DNA from: G963676655 sp963676655
Lineage (GTDB): Bacteria; Verrucomicrobiota; Lentisphaeria; Victivallales; Victivallaceae
Assembly: GCA_963676655.2 (NCBI GenBank)
Contig: CAXXKX010000001.1
Coordinates: forward strand, 62,001 to 126,000
Reading direction: 5' to 3'
Length of the DNA stretch: 64,000 nt
The notes below the pieces were generated by a model that was given only the letters and a program-made list of their open reading frames with translations, did no database searches and was not told the origin of the DNA. A program made the position numbers and the translations under genes. Below are positions 1 to 7,485 of this stretch, one piece after another. Each line of letters opens with the position of its first letter. Positions within the stretch are counted from its first letter, which is position 1.

Positions 1-162
1 TTTCTGAATACGGTTGAATTGAGAGAGCTTATCAGTGCGGTGAATTATGCACCACCCGGCAAATTCAGGCAGTGGTGGATTAAACGGAGAAACCTGATAA
101 AACTTAAATCTTCAAGCAAGGATTTTTTATATCAAATGGAAGATAAAATGTCCCGAAAGTAA
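1..162 (+). CDS. C-terminal end of an unidentified protein (truncated by window edge)
   Basis: Frame 1 is open from the first base to a TAA at 160-162 and encodes 53 residues. The tail is basic and tryptophan-rich (QWWIKRR near the middle), with no recognisable motif. The gene starts upstream of the window, so neither its length nor its family can be judged. A 145-bp gap separates it from the sigma-factor gene, so it need not share that operon. The open frame is clear, but no function can be assigned. Confidence 0.45.
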   Translation, partial: FLNTVELRELISAVNYAPPGKFRQWWIKRRNLIKLKSSSKDFLYQMEDKMSRK

Positions 163-245
163 AAATGAAGCAAGTGAGAACATCCCAGACCGGGCGGATG
201 GCTGAGGATAATTGTAATACCCCTTGATTTTTTATCCCGTGACGT

Positions 246-271
246 GTAACTTTTTAATGTTTAACAACGTC
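246..271 (+). promoter_or_regulatory. Candidate ECF-type promoter of the sigma-factor operon
   Basis: GTAAC at 246-250 and CGTC at 268-271 are 17 bp apart, ending 37 bp upstream of the GTG start of the ECF sigma gene. An AAC-containing -35 and a CGTC-like -10 are typical of many ECF sigma factors, which often control their own operon. The match is short and could be chance. Confidence 0.3.
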
Positions 272-308
272 TATTAATATAAAATGAGAATATAATTCCG
301 GGAATATT

Positions 309-869
309 GTGGAAGAACTCGAGATTATTGACCGGATTCTGACCGGAGAAACAGAACAATTTAAACATTTGCTGGAAAAATATCAGAACATGGTTTTCGG
401 TATAACAGCCCGGCGCGTGCCGGTTCAGGATGTTGAAGAAGTGGCGCATGAGACTTTTATCCGGGCGTTCCGCGGCTTGCAGTCATTTAAGCGGAAGAGC
501 TCGTTCGGAACCTGGCTTAGGCGAATTGCTTTGCGGAACTGTTGTGATTATTATCGGAAAAAGCGGCTGGTATATGCGCCGATTCCGATGGATGACGAAG
601 AGAAAGATTGGCTGGAAGCAGTTGGGCGGCCATTGGCGACAGAAGAATTTGAACGGTTGACCGAACGGAAAGACGCCATTGAGATAGTGCGGAAGGCATT
701 GACTGGTCTTTCTCCGGAGGACCGGACGCTGGTTGAGCTGGTTTATTTTGAAGATATGCCGATTAAAGAGGCCGCCGCAGTACTGGAAAAATCGGTTACC
801 GCAACCAAAGTCAAGGCGATGCGGGCACGGCAGAAAATGAGAAGTTTAATAGAAACGTATTTAACATAA
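309..869 (+). CDS. ECF-family RNA polymerase sigma factor
   Basis: The 186-aa protein has the layout of a sigma-70 family ECF factor. A sigma-2 region (about residues 15-90) includes the motif EEVAHETFIRAFRGLQSF followed by FGTWLRRIALRNCCDYYRKK. A sigma-4 helix-turn-helix (about 130-182) contains LSPEDRTLVELVYFEDMPIKEAAAVL. It should direct core RNA polymerase to a small regulon. The start is GTG with a weak ribosome site. Downstream, a membrane protein and a Spy/CpxP-like protein follow at short spacing, so the operon is probably an envelope-stress unit in which the next gene may be the anti-sigma factor. The family call is firm; the signal sensed is unknown. Confidence 0.9.
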   Translation: MEELEIIDRILTGETEQFKHLLEKYQNMVFGITARRVPVQDVEEVAHETFIRAFRGLQSFKRKSSFGTWLRRIALRNCCDYYRKKRLVYAPIPMDDEEKDWLEAVGRPLATEEFERLTERKDAIEIVRKALTGLSPEDRTLVELVYFEDMPIKEAAAVLEKSVTATKVKAMRARQKMRSLIETYLT

Positions 870-882
870 AAGGGTGTATAAA

Positions 883-1200
883 ATGAATGCTCAGAAAAAC
901 AATAAGTTGGACTTGATAGAACAGGCTATGAAGTCGGCGTTCAATGCTTCCCCGGTCATGGGCGATTACGACATGGCGCTATGGTCTGCCGGGGTTATGG
1001 CGGATATCCGGATGGAATCGTTCGATGACATGGTTGATCTGAAAGTTTTAAGTCGGGCGGCCTGGTTTGCGTTGGCGGCGTCACTGCTTTTTGCCGCGAT
1101 CGTTTATATTACCGGGGATAAAAGTAGTGACGGAGCAAGTTCTCTTAATGATTTTTACACAACCGGACAGTCGGTAATTGAAACCGCATACAGGAATTGA
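883..1200 (+). CDS. Small single-pass membrane protein, possible anti-sigma factor
   Basis: The 105-aa protein has an N-terminal cytoplasmic half of about 55 residues, one hydrophobic segment (FALAASLLFAAIVYI, about residues 61-75) and a short external tail. ATG 883 is preferred over GTG 874 because AGGG lies 9 bp before it. The gene follows the ECF sigma stop by 13 bp, and its stop overlaps the next start (TGATG). Size, topology and position suit an anti-sigma factor, but no zinc HxxxCxxC anti-sigma motif is visible, so that role is inferred from context only. Confidence 0.6.
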   Translation: MNAQKNNKLDLIEQAMKSAFNASPVMGDYDMALWSAGVMADIRMESFDDMVDLKVLSRAAWFALAASLLFAAIVYITGDKSSDGASSLNDFYTTGQSVIETAYRN

Positions 1201-1793
1201 TGCTTATGAATAAAAAACATAAATTGTGGCTCATCTTTTTCGCTGTTTTTGCCGCAGGGGTTCTCCTCGGGATTGGCGGCGGATACCTCATCGGGAAAGC
1301 TCCGCGAGGACGACGTTTCCCGCCGGAACGCGGAGTGGTCAAAAGACGTTTTATTGATGATTTGGATCGGCATGTCAAGCTGGATGAAAAGCAGAAAGCT
1401 GATATCGTCAAAATAATGGATGCCCACTTTAATAAATTGAAAGAGTTTCAAAAGCAAATGTGGCCCAAAATGCAGGAGTTGCAAAAACAATTTATCCTTG
1501 ATGTTCAGGCGCATTTGAAACCTGAACAGGCTGCTGATTTTGATAAGTTTAAAAAGGAACTCCAGGAAAGAGTCCGTCGTCATAAGGGCCGAAAACGTGG
1601 TCCCGGGAAAAGAGATCCCAAAGGTTTCATGGACCGCCGCGATAAAAGGCCGCACGAAGCAGGGGCTCCACCTGAACCAGGAATGAATCCTCCTCCCGGA
1701 AGTGCGCCGCCGCCTGCTGAAGATCAAGGTAAAACAGAATCCGGCAACGCGCCTCAGTCGCCGGAACACGAGGCCCCGGTCCCCGCCCAATGA
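1200..1793 (+). CDS. Spy/CpxP-like periplasmic protein with N-terminal membrane anchor
   Basis: An N-terminal signal/anchor (LWLIFFAVFAAGVLLGIGGGYLIG) is followed by a charged helical segment with the Spy/CpxP-like LDEKQKADIVKIM and LKPEQAADFDKFKKEL pattern (about residues 55-125), then a low-complexity proline/basic tail. Proteins of this group are periplasmic chaperones or heavy-metal-resistance accessory proteins. The start is either ATG 1200, overlapping the preceding stop (TGATG), or ATG 1206. Being third in an ECF sigma operon fits an envelope-stress role. The helix repeats are visible; the functional class is inferred. Confidence 0.65.
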   Translation: MLMNKKHKLWLIFFAVFAAGVLLGIGGGYLIGKAPRGRRFPPERGVVKRRFIDDLDRHVKLDEKQKADIVKIMDAHFNKLKEFQKQMWPKMQELQKQFILDVQAHLKPEQAADFDKFKKELQERVRRHKGRKRGPGKRDPKGFMDRRDKRPHEAGAPPEPGMNPPPGSAPPPAEDQGKTESGNAPQSPEHEAPVPAQ

Positions 1794-1870
1794 ATAAGTT
1801 CAATGATAGGTTTATCGAATTGCTGGTCGTGTTACTTGTCATTGTGCCATTAGGTGGTGCGGGTCAATGA
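1790..1870 (+). CDS. Possible 26-aa hydrophobic leader-like peptide
   Basis: An ATG overlaps the preceding TGA stop (ATGA) and opens a 26-codon frame ending at 1870. The product has a hydrophobic core (LLVVLLVIVPLGG), so it could be a small membrane peptide made by translational coupling. There is no strong ribosome site of its own, and chance cannot be excluded. Confidence 0.25.
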   Translation: MNKFNDRFIELLVVLLVIVPLGGAGQ

Positions 1871-2016
1871 CCTGGCTATCACCGATGGTCATTAATTTAT
1901 TAATTGCGGTCCCTGAACTCGAATCGGAGTTTAAAAATATAAAAACATATATGACCGCAAAATGAAAGTTTATTTCAGGCTGGGGATTTAAGTTACAACG
2001 ACAATGGAAGTATAAT

Positions 2017-2226
2017 ATGGATGCAATAAGTAAAAAAGATTTTCTGGCAGCCGCACTGATCGCTTTGGCTTTGATGATTGGTGTAGCCGGCATAATAATG
2101 ACCTATTTTTGGACCAGGGATGTTCAGAAAGACAGCAAGAAACAGATTGAGAAAATGCCTGAACTCGATAATGTGAATTCTTTAATTCCAGGAGAATTCA
2201 AAAATCGGGAGGAATCGTCGAAATAA
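2017..2226 (+). CDS. Small membrane protein, unknown function
   Basis: The 69-aa protein has one strong transmembrane segment (AAALIALALMIGVAGIIMTYF, about residues 11-30) and a charged C-terminal tail. It begins at ATG 2017, about 220 bp after the Spy-like gene. It may belong to the envelope-stress operon or be independent. No family is recognised. Confidence 0.5.
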   Translation: MDAISKKDFLAAALIALALMIGVAGIIMTYFWTRDVQKDSKKQIEKMPELDNVNSLIPGEFKNREESSK

Positions 2227-2269
2227 ACATTGCCATGAACCAGGAATAAATTAACCCGGTTATGTCAAT

Positions 2270-2291
2270 AATGTCATTTTAAAATGACATT
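2270..2291. promoter_or_regulatory. Perfect 22-bp palindrome, candidate operator
   Basis: AATGTCATTTT is followed directly by its exact reverse complement AAAATGACATT. Further TGACAT/ATGTCA half-sites lie at 2262-2267, 2299-2304 and 2413-2433, all upstream of the GH36-like gene. This clustering is typical of a dimeric regulator binding region. Confidence 0.5.
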
Positions 2292-2304
2292 TTGGGTTTG
2301 ACAT

Positions 2305-2337
2305 GCGTTATATTTGAATGCGAATATAACGCTTTTT
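2305..2337 (+). terminator. Stem-loop with T run, probable terminator
   Basis: GCGTTATATT (2305-2314) pairs with AATATAACGC (2323-2332) across an 8-nt loop and is followed by five T residues. It would end transcription from the small membrane-protein gene. The stem is AT-rich, and the site lies inside the TGACAT cluster, so an operator role remains possible. Confidence 0.45.
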
Positions 2338-2412
2338 GGTGTTTAGTTTTAGAGCAGTGGCGATTTTGCGCAATAACCGAATAAAATGATTTTTATTGAT
2401 GATTATTTTTTT

Positions 2413-2433
2413 ATGACATGGCAAAATTGTCAT
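2413..2433. promoter_or_regulatory. ATGACA/TGTCAT inverted repeat before the glycosidase gene
   Basis: ATGACA (2413-2418) and TGTCAT (2428-2433) form an inverted repeat with a 9-bp spacer, about 50 bp before the translation start of the GH36-like gene. It shares its half-site with the 22-bp palindrome at 2270-2291. Confidence 0.4.
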
Positions 2434-2481
2434 TCCTGAGCTATATTTCATGTGAAATTTTTACCATTACCAAGGAATATG

Positions 2482-4974
2482 ATGAACATAAGTAATAATC
2501 ACATTGCTCTTGAAATTGTCGATCGAAAATTGCTGATTACCAATGATACTGAGGCCGCGGCCGTTTGTCTTGAGTGGCCTGCCGTTGCATTGGGAATCAA
2601 TGGACGACGTATTGTGCCTTGTGAAGCGTCTTCCGCGCCATACATAAAAGATGGCGTGATTATTCAGACATTTACCGTTGAAAATTTTTCTTTTACCGTA
2701 TTATTGACCTTGAGTGACTCCTGCTGGTTCCGTAAAAAGGTTGAAGTGACTACTTCGTCCGCAATGCCGACGGTCGATTATCTTGAAGTTGACCGCCAAC
2801 TGATAGATGATCCTGATTTACGGGTCTGCGGTTATCGTGCCTCCAATCAACCGTTTTCAATGGATCCGCAAGCGGAAGAAGAGGCGTCAGGCAGTATGCC
2901 GGGGTGCGGTTATCCTCTGGTCGGTGGGAAATTTTTTATCGGTTTGGAACATCCGGCGGCGGTCAATATGCTTGACGCTTCCGGTAATTATGTTTTGAAA
3001 CATTTTCCCCAGTGGGTTGACGACAAGCTTGAAGTGGTGGACGCGGTATTGGGCTGGAGTGATAATCCGACCGCCGATTTTGCCGGTTACTTGGAGCAAA
3101 TTAGATTGCCGAGACTGGCAAAACCGATGATTTCGTATTGTACTTTCTGGTCCGATCCGTATATCGGCAACTATGAATATGCGGTGAAGTTTGATAACTA
3201 TATGAGCTTCTTCAATGCGTTTTTTGAACTTGGTCTGCGTCCTGATGTCTTTACATTGGATGCCGGTTGGAATGATCGCCAGTCAATTTTTCAAGCCAAA
3301 GAAGATGTTAAACGTGATGCAGGGTTGCTGGAGCTTCGGGATTTTATCAGGCAGCATGGGACTGAATTAAGTCTCTGGATCAGCCATAACGGACCGATGG
3401 GGATTGCTCCGGAGTATATGGAGCAGCGCGGTTTTGCTACAGGCGGCGGAAACAGTTCCGCTTATTGTATCGATGGTTCGGGAGTTTTGATGGATTCTGA
3501 ATTTGAACAAGTGCTGACAGAGCGTTTTTGTGAACTGGTTGAAAAAGTGCAGGCGGTTCATTATAAGATAGATTGGGATAACGAATGTGCCACGAATCCT
3601 GATTTTGCGGAAAAATATCCTACTCCGGACCATGTCCGCCAGGCGTCTTTGAATGCGATGTTCAGAATTGGTCGTGAAATGAGAAAAGTTAATCCTGATA
3701 TTATTACTCGTAACGGCTGGTGGGTTTCGCCCTGGATGCTAAGTCATTTTAATCACATCTGGTTGTCACAGAGTGGTGATTCCGAATTTGCCTCTTTGCC
3801 GGCAGCCAATCAGCGCGAAAGTGCTTCGACCCATCGCGATTTGATGTATTACAACATCTTGCAGCGGGATAAATCAATGGTTCCGCTCGATTGTTTCGAT
3901 AACCACGAATTTGCTGACGGCCTGCGTAATCCGTTCGTTGAGACTCCGTTGTCATGGTGTAATGCGGTCTGGCTGTCATTTATGCGCGGCAGCACTTATT
4001 TGGCCTATACCCTGCAACCGGAATCGATGGATGATTGGCAGGTTGAGTCTCTCAAGCTGATAACTGATTTTTGCCGGACTTATGCCAGTAATATTTTTGT
4101 GTCTAATGGCAGAATGGTCATGGGGCATCCCGGACATGGAGAAGTTTACGGATTTATTCAGCCGGGAGCCAATCAAAGTTGGTGTATCCTGCGTAATCCC
4201 CTCCCGATTCCCCAGCGGGTTCAGGTCGATTTTGACAGAATGGTTCCACATGAAGTTCAAAGTGTAAAACAGTTTTATCCTTGTTACGAATATCTCCAAT
4301 CGGGTGAAATGACGTTCCTTGCGCATGAAATCAAGATCGTGGTTATCGACCAGGCTGAGGCTGTTCCGGAATTTGATGTGCCGTTTATGGTTGATTTGTC
4401 AATGGACGGCTATGAATATCGTTTCCCGGCATCATTGAATTTTGATGACCGAATTAAACCGTTGATCAAGGAGATATATCAAATTCCGCAAATGAAGTTT
4501 TCGGATATTGAAAAATTTCCGCAGGAAAACGGCCTGGATATTCTTTTCTCGTTAACTGCGCCATATCGTGTTCGCGACTTTAAAATGCATATCATGATTA
4601 AAGGCAAAAAACTTGATCAGGTCAAAATTAAAAACATTGTTTCCCGCTATAAAGGCGTGGAAGGTTCATGTTATACGTTGCCGGTAACTGAACTGCAGGA
4701 TAATCTTCCCGGGTTTGGAGAAGTTAGAAATCCGGACAGCTCCCCTGTCGAGTCCCGGAAGTTTTTCAGTATGGAAATTCCAGATGGCGGGATTTCAAAT
4801 TACCGACTGAGTCTTGTCGGATTTGAGCCGGAATCAATGGTATATGAAATATGGGCATCCGGTTATGAAGCTCCGTCAAGAAAGTCTTTGAAGAAGCCTG
4901 AGTCACCTATGTTTTTTGACAAGTGTCTTCCGGCGCAAAATCCATTGGGCTTCCCCATCGCGGTTTCTTTATAA
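2482..4974 (+). CDS. GH36-like alpha-galactosidase family glycoside hydrolase
   Basis: The product is about 830 aa from ATG 2482, chosen because AAGGA lies 5 bp before it; GTG 2452 gives ten extra residues. The central TIM-barrel region resembles clan GH-D. It has DVFTLDAGWND near residue 260, a KxD-type nucleophile motif HYKIDWDNEC (Asp about 364), NGWWVSPWM, and SGD (Asp about 433) as candidate acid/base. An N-terminal beta-sandwich and a C-terminal beta domain flank the barrel. No signal peptide is visible, so it probably acts in the cytoplasm on imported oligosaccharides. Clustered TGACAT palindromes upstream suggest dedicated regulation. The fold assignment is good; alpha-galactoside specificity is not proved. 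Confidence 0.7.
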   Translation: MNISNNHIALEIVDRKLLITNDTEAAAVCLEWPAVALGINGRRIVPCEASSAPYIKDGVIIQTFTVENFSFTVLLTLSDSCWFRKKVEVTTSSAMPTVDYLEVDRQLIDDPDLRVCGYRASNQPFSMDPQAEEEASGSMPGCGYPLVGGKFFIGLEHPAAVNMLDASGNYVLKHFPQWVDDKLEVVDAVLGWSDNPTADFAGYLEQIRLPRLAKPMISYCTFWSDPYIGNYEYAVKFDNYMSFFNAFFELGLRPDVFTLDAGWNDRQSIFQAKEDVKRDAGLLELRDFIRQHGTELSLWISHNGPMGIAPEYMEQRGFATGGGNSSAYCIDGSGVLMDSEFEQVLTERFCELVEKVQAVHYKIDWDNECATNPDFAEKYPTPDHVRQASLNAMFRIGREMRKVNPDIITRNGWWVSPWMLSHFNHIWLSQSGDSEFASLPAANQRESASTHRDLMYYNILQRDKSMVPLDCFDNHEFADGLRNPFVETPLSWCNAVWLSFMRGSTYLAYTLQPESMDDWQVESLKLITDFCRTYASNIFVSNGRMVMGHPGHGEVYGFIQPGANQSWCILRNPLPIPQRVQVDFDRMVPHEVQSVKQFYPCYEYLQSGEMTFLAHEIKIVVIDQAEAVPEFDVPFMVDLSMDGYEYRFPASLNFDDRIKPLIKEIYQIPQMKFSDIEKFPQENGLDILFSLTAPYRVRDFKMHIMIKGKKLDQVKIKNIVSRYKGVEGSCYTLPVTELQDNLPGFGEVRNPDSSPVESRKFFSMEIPDGGISNYRLSLVGFEPESMVYEIWASGYEAPSRKSLKKPESPMFFDKCLPAQNPLGFPIAVSL

Positions 4975-5115
4975 TCCAAAATCTCTCTCTTATACAGCTC
5001 TTGGTCTATATTTGTATTTTAATAATAAAATACCATGTAGTTTGAAAAATGACTCCTTAAAAAAGGCATTGTAGTAACTAAATAAGTATGGATATGCAGG
5101 TTTTGTGGAAGGCTT

Positions 5116-6597
5116 TTAACGCCTGCGTTTAAGGCATTGAGATAAGGTTTCGGCGAATTTTATGCCGATGCCAGGAACTTTAGCTGCAATTTCTTCCGGA
5201 GTGGCGGCACGTAATTTGCGGACAGAACCAAACGCACTGAGAAGTTTCTTTTTTCGCTCCGGTCCGATTCCGGGAACTTCATCAAGTAAGGATTCCTGCA
5301 ATCGTTTATCACGCAACTCACGATGATAACTTACCGCAAAACGGTGGGCCTCGTCGCGCAATGCCTGCAGGAGGCGCAACGCCGGACGATGACGGTCGAG
5401 GATCAATGATTCGGATTTACCGGGAATAAATATTTCCTCCTGCTTTTTTGCCAGGCCAATGACCGGAAATAATGGACATTCCAGTTCCTCCAGCATCTCC
5501 AATGCGGCGGAAAGTTGTCCTTTCCCGCCGTCAACCATCAAAAGATCAGGTAATGGTAGATTTTCCTGTAGTTTGCGTCCGTAATGACGGTGAATAACCT
5601 CACGCATCATGGCAAAATCATCACTGCCGGTGACTCTGCGAATGCGGAAGCGGCGGTAGAGCTTAGGGGCGGGACGCCCGTTTTCAAAACAGACCATACT
5701 GCCGACCGCCAAAGTGCCGCCGATATTGGAAATGTCAAAACCTTCGATCAGGTTGGGCGGTTTTTTTAAATTTAAAGCTTCTTGAAGGTCCTTTACCGCG
5801 TCTTCGCCGGGATTGTCCGATATTTTGGCGAACCTGAAGTTGCGGTTGCCTACTCCGAACACCTCTTTCAAGTTTATCATGATATCGCGAATCCGCGCAG
5901 CCTGTTCAAAACGCTGGGCGGCGGCCTGTTTGGCCATTCTCAATTCCAGCTCATCCAGTAATTCTTTCAGGTTGCCGTCGAGTACTTTGATCATAGCGCT
6001 GACCCGTTCCATATATTCTTCACGGGTGACTTTGCCGATGCACGGTTCGCAACAGTCTTTGACGATTTTTTTCAGGCAGTGTTTATGGGTATTTTCGTCC
6101 GGTTCACGAGGCGAACAGGCGCGAAGTTTAAACCAGGCGGTCAGAAACTCAATCGTTTGACGCAGGGCGGTGCCTTTGGGAAACGGTCCCCAGTAACGGG
6201 CTCCGTCGTCCTTGCGGACCCGGGCTGCGATCAATCGGGGCAACGGCTCATTCAGGTTTATCTTGACCAATAGAAAACGCTTGTCGTCCCGCATCAGTAC
6301 ATTATAGCGGGGGGCGTACTGCTTGATCAGGCGTGATTCCAGGATCAACGATTCGTCTTCGTTTTTTACGGTCTGGAATTCCCAGTCGGAAATTGAGTTC
6401 AACAGGGAACGCAACTTGGGATCGGCCCGATTCATGCGCGAGGGCTGAAAATAGTGACTCATCCTTTTGCGCAGGTTGGCGGCTTTGCCGATATAAATTA
6501 CTTTGCCGAAACGGTCGCGGAAAATATAAACTCCGGGTTTGGCCGGAACCATTGACGGCATGAAATTTTTCTTTTCCGTACCCATTTGTTCTATCAC
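5116..6597 (-). CDS. uvrC: Excinuclease ABC subunit C (short form)
   Basis: This is the nuclease of nucleotide-excision repair, which cuts on both sides of a lesion with UvrB. An N-terminal GIY-YIG domain (about 20-95, PGVYIF ... VIYIGKAANLRKR) is followed by an Fe-S-type cysteine set (C161, C174, C182, C186) and a UVR motif (about 213-248). The RNase-H-like nuclease has FDIS (D288), VDGGKGQL (D356) and H418, and two helix-hairpin-helix motifs end the protein (about 438-490). At 493 aa it is about 110 residues shorter than E. coli UvrC. The linker between UVR and the RNase-H core is only about 35 residues, so the loss is there, not in catalytic parts. GTG 6597 overlaps the stop of the esterase gene; ATG 6585 is an alternative. 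Confidence 0.92.
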   Translation of the reverse strand: MIEQMGTEKKNFMPSMVPAKPGVYIFRDRFGKVIYIGKAANLRKRMSHYFQPSRMNRADPKLRSLLNSISDWEFQTVKNEDESLILESRLIKQYAPRYNVLMRDDKRFLLVKINLNEPLPRLIAARVRKDDGARYWGPFPKGTALRQTIEFLTAWFKLRACSPREPDENTHKHCLKKIVKDCCEPCIGKVTREEYMERVSAMIKVLDGNLKELLDELELRMAKQAAAQRFEQAARIRDIMINLKEVFGVGNRNFRFAKISDNPGEDAVKDLQEALNLKKPPNLIEGFDISNIGGTLAVGSMVCFENGRPAPKLYRRFRIRRVTGSDDFAMMREVIHRHYGRKLQENLPLPDLLMVDGGKGQLSAALEMLEELECPLFPVIGLAKKQEEIFIPGKSESLILDRHRPALRLLQALRDEAHRFAVSYHRELRDKRLQESLLDEVPGIGPERKKKLLSAFGSVRKLRAATPEEIAAKVPGIGIKFAETLSQCLKRRR

Positions 6598-7388
6598 ATA
6601 TTTTCAGCCAGCGGCAGCCATTTCAGGACTTTTTGGATGTTGCTGTCCCAGAATCCCCAGTTGTGGGTTCCGGGTTCTTCAAAATATTTGAATTCATATC
6701 CGATTTTTTCAAGATGTGCTTTGAACTTGACATTGGCGTCATATAAGAAATCTTCAGTGCCGCAGATCTGGTACAACGCCGGTTTCGGTTCATTTCCCTC
6801 TACCAGCCTTTCGGCAACGGCAAAAAGGTCGTGATTCGACCCGGCAATCTCATTAATATTACCAAAAATATTGGTCATACTGCGGACGATGGAATCATTA
6901 CTATGGATGTTGTCAGCGCGGTTGGCTATATCCAGACAACCTGAAAGAGATGCCGCCGCCGCATACCTATCGGGATTGTTCAACGCTATTTTGAACGCGC
7001 CATAGCCGCCCATCGACAATCCGGCTATAAAGCGGTCCTCTCGTTTTGAGCTGACCGGGAGATAATCTTCGACCAGTTGCGGCAGTTCCCGGCTGATATA
7101 GCTGCCCCATTTCTGTCCGTGGGCCATATCGGTATAAAAACTATGGGCGGCATCCGGCATCACGATAGCCAGATTATAGTCGGCGGCGTAACGCTCGATC
7201 GAGGTACGGCGGCACCAGATCGAATGATCGTCGCTGTAGCCGTGCAGCAGGTAGAGAACCGGAATGTCCCTGACTTTTCCGGCTGCCCCGTTGATCCCGA
7301 TGGCGTTGCTCATCCTTTGCGGAATGATAATATTGGCCTGGGTGGCCATCCCGAGTTCGCTCGAGTGGAATTCACATCTTAAAAACAT
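6594..7388 (-). CDS. Alpha/beta-hydrolase esterase (EstA / S-formylglutathione hydrolase-like)
   Basis: The 264-aa serine esterase has an oxyanion-side motif YLLHGYSDDHSIW (about 46-58), the nucleophile elbow GLSMGG (Ser125) and the late catalytic histidine in GTHNWGFWD. The family hydrolyses short acyl esters, including acetyl groups on sugars. There is no signal peptide. The start ATG 7388 has AGGAGC 7 bp upstream. It is translationally coupled to uvrC (overlapping stop and start). This coupling is odd functionally and probably reflects co-transcription only. Substrate is unknown. Confidence 0.8.
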   Translation of the reverse strand: MFLRCEFHSSELGMATQANIIIPQRMSNAIGINGAAGKVRDIPVLYLLHGYSDDHSIWCRRTSIERYAADYNLAIVMPDAAHSFYTDMAHGQKWGSYISRELPQLVEDYLPVSSKREDRFIAGLSMGGYGAFKIALNNPDRYAAAASLSGCLDIANRADNIHSNDSIVRSMTNIFGNINEIAGSNHDLFAVAERLVEGNEPKPALYQICGTEDFLYDANVKFKAHLEKIGYEFKYFEEPGTHNWGFWDSNIQKVLKWLPLAENM

Positions 7389-7485
7389 TTTATGCTCCTA
7401 ACTTGACTTTTATCTTCTGAATTGATATGTTATCGAATAATGTAATTACCTATCTGAAAGAATCAAGCCAAGAGGAGTAAATAGC

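Noticed and set aside
1155..1790. 211-aa open frame antisense to the Spy-like gene
   Set aside because: Shadow of the plus-strand gene; no motif or ribosome site.
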